A stretch of DNA of 64,000 bases from Gordonia crocea (lineage in GTDB: Bacteria; Actinomycetota; Actinomycetes; Mycobacteriales; Mycobacteriaceae). The notes under the pieces are model-generated. The model ran no database searches. It was given only the letters and a program-made list of their open reading frames with translations, and was not told where the DNA came from. The DNA lies in NCBI RefSeq assembly GCF_009932435.1, contig NZ_BJOU01000001.1, forward strand, positions 310,001 through 374,000. The letters are read 5' to 3'. A program made the translations under genes and the position numbers. How positions within the stretch are numbered: position 1 is the first letter of the stretch; every line of letters starts with the position of its first letter. Of the stretch, positions 59,294 to 64,000 are shown one piece after another.

Positions 59294-60847
59294 CTACTTC
59301 AAAATGCCGCGGCGCAACAGTTCTGCCACCGGGACGTGTTCCCCAGCCTCATTGACGACCACCCACTGCGTACCGCCACCGTTCTGGCCAAATGCCCCGG
59401 CGACTTCACCGTGCTGAACCTTCCACCCGTCAGGAAGCGGGTTTGGGCCAGTTTGGTAAGTATGGTATTCGTTCGCCGTCCCGGGCGCGAGTGCCCGTTG
59501 GCTGTAGGGCGTGCCTTCGGTTGCGAGAAATGAGCCGTTTTCACTGCCAATGCGATCGAGCTTTAGATCTGGGGGAAGGGTATCCGATGTGGTGTATTGT
59601 CCGTCCTTGAACCCATTATTCTCGGGCCACTTCCAGGACCCGTCCTTCCAGTACTTGTCGACGATCTGTTCCGGGGTCATATTGCGATACGGGTTTGACG
59701 CGATCGCTTCGTCGATGATGTGCTTGGGTACGCCTTGAGCCTCGAGCTCGCTGCGCAGCAGCGCCGGGTCGACCGCGCGTTGAAGCTCACCGTGAGCCCA
59801 GTCGGGGAGTCGCTTGAGGGCATTGGCCAGGCTGTTGGCCCGGACCGCACCCTTGCTCAGATTCATACCGAAGACCGTGGCGCGTGAACCCATGAGTGCA
59901 CCGAGATCGCCTGCCGCGGCCCCGACCGGGTCAAGGATATAGCTGGCACGCTGCATGAGCCCCCCGGTGACCCGGGTCAGCGCCTTGATCATTCTGGCTA
60001 TCTTCGCGCCTACCCGGGTGGCGCGAGCGATGCCGGCCGCGGTGGACAAGACGTTGCTGAGTCCCGCAGTGACCAAGGTCAAGAGTGCGCCTATGACGGC
60101 CCCCCCGACCAACTCGCACATGAGTTGCTTGACTTCGTCGGCTATATTGTCGCGGGTCTCTTTAACGTGGCTGCCGAAGTCATTGCACATCTTGGCGGCG
60201 GAGTCGCACGAGCCGGCAATTCCCGACAGGTGGGTCTGAATGAATGCAGCCTGGTCCTGAGCGGGAGTTACCTCGACCGATTGCTCGTTGGCGATGTGGG
60301 CTATGGCGGTCGCTACGTCGCCGTGATGTTGCCGCAACGAGGTGGCTGCAGCGGTCCATGCGTCGCCAGCGGCTTGTAGCTTTCCAGGGTCACCATCAGG
60401 GAATACCTCTCCCTGAATGAACTCTTTAAGCTTCTCCCAGTTCGACGGCTCCCCAGGGCCGCCAAATGTGGATCCAAGATTGACGACTGGTATTGATTCA
60501 AGGTTCTTCGCCTCGCCCGATGGGTTGGTCGGGGTACACAGTGCATAGTGCTGATTTGCGTTCGCGTGGTTGACAGCTGATGCGTCGAGGAGCTCGGCCA
60601 TCCTTCCGCATGCGTTGCCCATCAGGGCAATGCCGGCGAGCAGGCTATCGTCGCCGTTCACGGTCTTGTCATAGGCCGAGGAGAACGATCTACCGGCGGC
60701 ATCCTGACCTGCCATGGTGTCAGATGAGCCGAGTGTGAGGACCAGCCGGTCCAGGGCTCGCCGGATATCCCCTTGCAACTGCTCGAAGGCGTTCGCGGCA
60801 GTCGTAAACTGAGTAGGGCGGACAGCTACGGGAGGGCTCACGGCCAC
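59294..60847 (-). CDS. ESX-secreted toxin with C-terminal TNT (NAD glycohydrolase) domain
   Basis: A 517-residue polymorphic toxin. Residues 1-230 form helical WXG/ESX-type domains (FTTAANAFEQLQGDIRRALD, then a second helical pair around 130-225). Residues 235-290 hold hydrophobic helices (VGGAVIGALLTLVTAGLSNV). The last 95 residues match the TNT fold: LPPDLKLDRIGSENGSFLAT, TPYSQRALAPG, a conserved His in NEYHTYQTG, and FGQNGGGTQWVV with the catalytic-type Gln. TNT hydrolyses NAD. M. tuberculosis CpnT is larger (about 846 residues), so this is compact. The GTG at 60847 could be replaced by the in-frame GTG at 60841, which has better ribosome-binding-site spacing. Confidence 0.85.
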   Translation of the reverse strand: MAVSPPVAVRPTQFTTAANAFEQLQGDIRRALDRLVLTLGSSDTMAGQDAAGRSFSSAYDKTVNGDDSLLAGIALMGNACGRMAELLDASAVNHANANQHYALCTPTNPSGEAKNLESIPVVNLGSTFGGPGEPSNWEKLKEFIQGEVFPDGDPGKLQAAGDAWTAAATSLRQHHGDVATAIAHIANEQSVEVTPAQDQAAFIQTHLSGIAGSCDSAAKMCNDFGSHVKETRDNIADEVKQLMCELVGGAVIGALLTLVTAGLSNVLSTAAGIARATRVGAKIARMIKALTRVTGGLMQRASYILDPVGAAAGDLGALMGSRATVFGMNLSKGAVRANSLANALKRLPDWAHGELQRAVDPALLRSELEAQGVPKHIIDEAIASNPYRNMTPEQIVDKYWKDGSWKWPENNGFKDGQYTTSDTLPPDLKLDRIGSENGSFLATEGTPYSQRALAPGTANEYHTYQTGPNPLPDGWKVQHGEVAGAFGQNGGGTQWVVVNEAGEHVPVAELLRRGILK

Positions 60848-61131
60848 ATCTTCCGATGCAATTCTTGAACCCCGTTGAAGGCCGTATGTGAGTTGCGTGC
60901 GGCGGCAGCGATATCGCTGGTGCCGTCGCGCAGATCTTTCATGCCAGTATGCCAGCGCTGGTGTGCTTGGTGATGAGCCGTCGCGGCTTCGCCTTCCCAG
61001 TTGACGTGGAGTTCATCAACCTTTGAGTGAATGGCTTCGACCTGGTCGTCAACCCTTTCCACGAACTTCTTGAGCTCGGCGACGAACTCATCGAGTTCGG
61101 TCAGGTCGACTCGGAATCCGCCGTCAGACAT
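60838..61131 (-). CDS. WXG100 protein, EsxE/EsxF-like (second)
   Basis: A 97-residue helical hairpin protein with the central turn VNWEGEAATAHHQAHQRWH, the W-x-G of the WXG100 family, near residue 45. Such proteins form dimers exported by type VII (ESX) systems. It lies between another WXG100 gene and the toxin, with 8-nt and 10-nt overlaps, matching the esxF-esxE-cpnT order of M. tuberculosis. It probably forms the export partner or the pore-forming pair for the toxin. No ESX core genes are in the window. Confidence 0.88.
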   Translation of the reverse strand: MSDGGFRVDLTELDEFVAELKKFVERVDDQVEAIHSKVDELHVNWEGEAATAHHQAHQRWHTGMKDLRDGTSDIAAAARNSHTAFNGVQELHRKMWP

Positions 61132-61447
61132 CGAGGTTCAGGGAGACGGGAGCACCTGCGGTGCGCAGGACCTGGCGGGTTTCATTCTCTTGTGTCTGGT
61201 ACTGGTGTGCGGCACTGGCGAGGGCTCGAGTCATATCGTCGAGGCTCTGCAGCACGTTGTCGAAACCGGTGCTGCACTCCTCCCAGGGCTCTCCGTAGGA
61301 CTCCGCCGCGGATCCGGTCCACGACGCTCCGAACAGTGACCTGGCCTTCTTCGCCATGGCCTCCCAGTCTTGCGAGAGGTCCTTCTGGACTTGTGAGATC
61401 TCCCCGGAGATGGCGAGCATCGTCACGATATCCGCTCTAAATGTCAT
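61124..61447 (-). CDS. WXG100 protein, EsxF/EsxE-like (first)
   Basis: A 107-residue member of the WXG100 family. The helical hairpin turns at LFGASWTGSAAESYGEPWEE, carrying W-x-G near residue 43. The C-terminal helix has AHQYQTQENETRQVL, near the usual YxxxD/E export signal position, though the exact motif is not clear. It starts the operon; AGGGGGCC precedes the ATG. It overlaps the next WXG100 gene by 8 nt. The pair would be co-secreted as a heterodimer. Confidence 0.87.
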   Translation of the reverse strand: MTFRADIVTMLAISGEISQVQKDLSQDWEAMAKKARSLFGASWTGSAAESYGEPWEECSTGFDNVLQSLDDMTRALASAAHQYQTQENETRQVLRTAGAPVSLNLDV

Positions 61448-61503
61448 CTGGCCCCCTATCGGGACGAGAGACTACCGCATGCGCGTCAGGCCTGCGGATC
61501 GGG

Positions 61504-62166
61504 TCAGTCTGACGGGGGGAAAGCCAGGGAGATCAGCAAATGGGTGAGGAGATCGACGATCTCGTCGCGCGGCGGACGAGGGTCGCTGGTACCCCAACGG
61601 AACACGACGTGGGTCAGCGCCCCGATGAAAGCCGTTGCGGCATAGTCGAGTTCGTCGCGTTCACGGTCAGTGACGGCGGTGACGGTGGCGATGAAGAACT
61701 CCGCCCACACCAGGCGGCCGACTCGTCGTCGTTCCTCGACCCGCTCACCGATGCCACCGACCTCGGTGAACGAAATGCGGGTCCACCGCGAATCGGTGGC
61801 GACCGCCGACATGTAGGCGGACATCGCGGCGTGCGCGAGCGCCGGCAAATCGACCTCTCCGCCCGTGGCCTTCGCCATCTCGGCGCCCACCGCCGTGCTG
61901 ACCTCCTCGCGCGCAACCGCTTGGATGTGCTCGTACAGCTCGAGGAGTAGATCTTCGCGATTGTCGTACAGCTCGTAAAACTGGCGGCGGCTCAGACTCG
62001 TCGCGGAGCAGAGATCGGCGACGGTGGTCTTGGCGAAACCGACCGTGCCGAACAATTCGATGCCGGCATCCCAGAACCGCTGACGGCGCTCGGCGCGGCG
62101 GTCGGAGACCGTCCGCCCACCGTAGGAGCGCTCCGGGGCGGACTCAGCTTTCGATGCGTTCGGCAC
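61504..62166 (-). CDS. TetR-family transcriptional regulator
   Basis: A 220-residue regulator. The HTH occupies residues 25-70: RQRFWDAGIELFGTVGFAKT, then VADLCSATSLSRRQFYELYD. The ligand domain is helical and not diagnostic. Its GTG start lies within the end of the Rieske/MBL gene (23-nt overlap), so it is translated as part of the same transcript and may regulate it. ATG-led alternatives further in would lose part of the N-terminus only. Confidence 0.88.
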   Translation of the reverse strand: MPNASKAESAPERSYGGRTVSDRRAERRQRFWDAGIELFGTVGFAKTTVADLCSATSLSRRQFYELYDNREDLLLELYEHIQAVAREEVSTAVGAEMAKATGGEVDLPALAHAAMSAYMSAVATDSRWTRISFTEVGGIGERVEERRRVGRLVWAEFFIATVTAVTDRERDELDYAATAFIGALTHVVFRWGTSDPRPPRDEIVDLLTHLLISLAFPPSD

Positions 62167-63721
62167 GAATCTCGTGGCCCTTCGACGTCAGGCACCGGCC
62201 CGACCCCAGATCCCACTGCCAACCGTGAAGGTTGCAGGTCAGCTTGTCGCCCTCGATCACGCCGAACTTCTCCAGGTCGGCCTTCAAATGCGGACAGCGG
62301 CGCTGCATCTCCCAGCCGTCCTTGCGGATCGAGGCCGAGTCGTCGTGGGCCTCGGCGAACCAGCCGTCGGCGTAGTGGATCCGCTCCTCGGTGAGGCACT
62401 TGAAGAACGTGTAGAGGAACTCGTTGTACCCGCCGATGCGCCAGGTGGTGAAGCGGGTGGAAAGGAAAACGGTGTTCACCCAGTCCGGCTCGTTGTCGCG
62501 CAGCACCGTGCGCACGAGCTCCGGGGCGATCCGGAAGCCGTAGCGGTATTTGCCGTCGCCGTCCTCGCGCATCCGGACCGTGCGGTTGGGGAAGTCGAGC
62601 ACAAAGGTCTCGTCCCCGACCACCAGTCCGACCGGGTAGCCGATCCCGTCGGAGATCAGGTCGGACTCCTTCATGATGGGCTCGAAGGTCTCCTTCAGCT
62701 GCGGCAGCAGCGGCTCACCCGTCGCCGGGGCCCAGGTGGCCTTCTGCGCTGCGATGATCGGCGCGAACTTCGCCTTCATCCGCTCCAGATAGCCGGCCTT
62801 GTTCTTGCCGAACACCTCTTCGGGTGGGTACGGGTGACTGATCTCCACCAGGTCCGAGCCGGTGAGCGTCACTGCCGACCCGGAGACCATCATGAGCCCG
62901 CGGTGCTTCTCCCCGTCGTCGGTTCCGTGGGTCTTCATCTGTTCGAGGAACTCGGCCTGGTCGGGGAAGATGCTCGCCTGGTCCGACTCGCTGCCGGTGT
63001 TGAAGTCGTTGAGCACGAACAGGTCGTCGTCGAGGAACATCGGTGGTCCCGCCGATGGCACCACCCAGGTGGCCCCGACCTGTTCGATGTAGGAACGGGC
63101 CCGGTCCATGCCGCGCTGGCGCTTCTGCTTGGCGAAGTTCGCCTTCGACTTGCGGGGGATGTCGTAGACCATCGGGTACCAGATGGCGCCCGAGTATTGC
63201 AGCAGGTGGATGTCGACGTGGCCGAACTCGTCGGCGACGACGTCGAGGTCGATCGGCCGCGCGTCGTTCATGTTGAAGCAGGTGGTCTCGCCGTCGGAGA
63301 CGATCAGGCCGGAGTCGCCGATCGGTCCGTCGGCGGGGGCGCGCAGGGCGATGATCATGACGTCCAGATCGCCCTTGGGTCCGCTCACCCGGTGCTTCTG
63401 CGAATCGACGGTCTCGACGAATTTCGTGAATCCGAGACGTTCGAGGTCGCGTCGCAGATCCGGCACCGGGTAGTCGGGGAGGAGGACGGTCGCGTCCTTG
63501 TTGACGTTCTCGATGAGGTTGCGCTCGTCGTAGTGGTCGCGGTGCAGGTGGGAAACGTAGAGGTAGTCGCAGTCGCCGAGGGTCTTCCAGTCCAGTTCGG
63601 TGTTGTCCGGGAACGGGATCCACGACGCGAAGTAAGCCGGGTTGACCCAGGGATCACACAGGATAGAACCCGCGTTGGTCTGGATGTGGAAACCGGCGTG
63701 GCCGACGCTGGTGATCTGCAA
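62144..63721 (-). CDS. Metallo-beta-lactamase/Rieske [2Fe-2S] fusion protein (Rv3818-like)
   Basis: A 525-residue two-domain protein. Residues 1-350 are a metallo-beta-lactamase-fold hydrolase: VSHLHRDHYDERNL holds HxHxDH near residue 58, with further ligands around DSGLIVSDGE and HVDIHLLQYSG. The C-terminal 95 residues form a Rieske centre: CPHLKADLEKFGVIEG and LTCNLHGWQWDLGSGRC, i.e. C-x-H and C-x2-H. The layout resembles CMP-Neu5Ac hydroxylase-like enzymes and M. tuberculosis Rv3818. Function unknown; an electron-transfer hydroxylation is plausible. The start is TTG with AAGG 7 nt upstream. It overlaps the TetR gene. Confidence 0.88.
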   Translation of the reverse strand: MQITSVGHAGFHIQTNAGSILCDPWVNPAYFASWIPFPDNTELDWKTLGDCDYLYVSHLHRDHYDERNLIENVNKDATVLLPDYPVPDLRRDLERLGFTKFVETVDSQKHRVSGPKGDLDVMIIALRAPADGPIGDSGLIVSDGETTCFNMNDARPIDLDVVADEFGHVDIHLLQYSGAIWYPMVYDIPRKSKANFAKQKRQRGMDRARSYIEQVGATWVVPSAGPPMFLDDDLFVLNDFNTGSESDQASIFPDQAEFLEQMKTHGTDDGEKHRGLMMVSGSAVTLTGSDLVEISHPYPPEEVFGKNKAGYLERMKAKFAPIIAAQKATWAPATGEPLLPQLKETFEPIMKESDLISDGIGYPVGLVVGDETFVLDFPNRTVRMREDGDGKYRYGFRIAPELVRTVLRDNEPDWVNTVFLSTRFTTWRIGGYNEFLYTFFKCLTEERIHYADGWFAEAHDDSASIRKDGWEMQRRCPHLKADLEKFGVIEGDKLTCNLHGWQWDLGSGRCLTSKGHEIRAERIES

Positions 63722-63789
63722 CTGCTTGCCTTCCGAACGAGTGGGGCTGGGAGACCCGTGTCGCCGAGCCGTCCACTCTCAGGATAAAC

Positions 63790-63825
63790 GTCCCCCCTCG
63801 CGGAACTCGATTCCACGAGGGGGAC
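63790..63825 (-). terminator. Rho-independent terminator of the gene entering from the right
   Basis: On the minus strand GTCCCCCTCG pairs with CGAGGGGGGAC around a 15-nt loop, with one bulged base, followed by GTTTATCC. It lies 33 nt after the stop codon at 63858 and just ahead of the Rieske gene promoter. Confidence 0.75.
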
Positions 63826-63857
63826 CTTGGTCTAACCGGCGGTGACACCGGATAGGA

Positions 63858-64000
63858 CTAGCGGACTGACGCGGCGGCGAGCATCTGGTTGACCCGCCGG
63901 CCGGCTTGCCGCAGCCCGGTGATCGCGCGGGCCGGATCGGCGGCGACACGTTTCGCGGTGGCCAGCGCACTCGCGGGCGCGGGCGCGGCGGCGGGACGGG
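63858..64000 (-). CDS. C-terminal fragment of an unidentified protein
   Basis: The last 47 codons of a gene that continues beyond the window. The sequence ends in helix-rich text such as SALATAKRVAADPARAITGL and VNQMLAAASVR before the stop. Codon use is normal for the genome and a terminator follows. Nothing identifies the family. Confidence 0.65.
   Translation of the reverse strand, partial: RPAAAPAPASALATAKRVAADPARAITGLRQAGRRVNQMLAAASVR

Noticed and set aside
62174..63787. 537-codon plus-strand frame opposite the Rieske/MBL gene
   Set aside because: Shadow frame rich in Leu/Val/Arg; the minus-strand gene has clear catalytic motifs.
63779..63970. 63-codon minus-strand ORF at the right edge
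   Set aside because: It spans the terminator and a stop codon of the real entering gene in another frame, and its composition is not protein-like.
1..64000. tRNA, rRNA or insertion-sequence genes
   Set aside because: No tRNA cloverleaf, rRNA block, transposase motif or terminal inverted repeat was recognised by eye; a dedicated tRNA and IS scan would be decisive.

Overview
The window is about 64 kb of high-GC actinobacterial chromosome. It looks like a mycolic-acid bacterium (order Mycobacteriales), probably Gordonia or a close relative. Support comes from a mycobacterial-type LysX fusion, an EspR-like regulator, a SigK/RskA pair, an IdeR-type iron box, an ESX/CpnT-type toxin locus and many leaderless start sites. 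As far as I recall the M. tuberculosis map, gltB-gltD, rraA, the EspR-like gene, sodA, the Rv3843c-like gene, glpQ1, bfrB, pheA, the phosphatase, Rv3836-like, Rv3835-like and serS follow the Rv3859c to Rv3834c order in reverse. This is normal vertical backbone with accessory modules inserted.

Layout. 1-2134: DUF2207 fragment, DUF937 protein and a lipase/esterase. 2232-8478: gltBD glutamate synthase behind a GlnR-like operator and a hairpin-rich leader. 8520-17301: S4 RNA-binding protein, lysX, rraA, gabD2, an exported protein, a DUF6474 protein and a RecB-like nuclease that ends in a 21-bp tandem repeat. 17448-21007: a Pro/Gly-rich envelope protein, then a three-gene module of EspR-like HTH, ImmA/IrrE-type protease and polytopic membrane protein. 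21029-27872: formate/nitrite channel, ECF transporter (fused double ATPase plus EcfT), sodA, msrA and an AlkZ-like protein. 27941-32174: two half-size ABC exporter-fold transporters behind an iron box (IrtAB-like), then a TetR gene. 32175-32513: a non-coding interval with DnaA-box-like 9-mers. 32514-35700: rhodanese, DUF4328, glycerophosphodiesterase and DUF2804 genes. 36062-41520: DUF5926, ferritin, LytR-CpsA-Psr protein, an AurF-type diiron oxygenase with a DUF4873 partner, and a CPBP protease.

41528-47474: a fluC pair controlled by a candidate fluoride riboswitch, divergent from pheA; then a phosphatase, a zincin, a septum-formation protein and serS. 47559-55967: a stress and lipid module of SRPBCC, SDR, lipocalin, photolyase, FAD oxidoreductase, DUF1365, CFA-type methyltransferase, sigK and rskA. 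Two promoters share the SigK-like elements CCATCC and CCGAAT with the same 15-nt spacer. They fire away from each other on either side of the photolyase gene, which suggests one regulon. 55990-58518: a 2OG-Fe(II) oxygenase and a secretory lipase. 58641-61447: a lower-GC ESX toxin locus with two WXG100 proteins, a toxin with a C-terminal TNT (NAD glycohydrolase) domain, and a putative immunity protein. 61504-64000: a TetR regulator, a metallo-beta-lactamase/Rieske fusion and the end of an unidentified gene.

The best candidates for new biology are the HTH/ImmA/membrane-protein module, the SigK-driven photolyase/lipid cluster, the compact TNT toxin with an unrecognised immunity gene, the DnaA-box cluster far from dnaA, the candidate fluoride riboswitch and the 21-bp repeat array. 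All calls come from reading the sequence. No database search was run.
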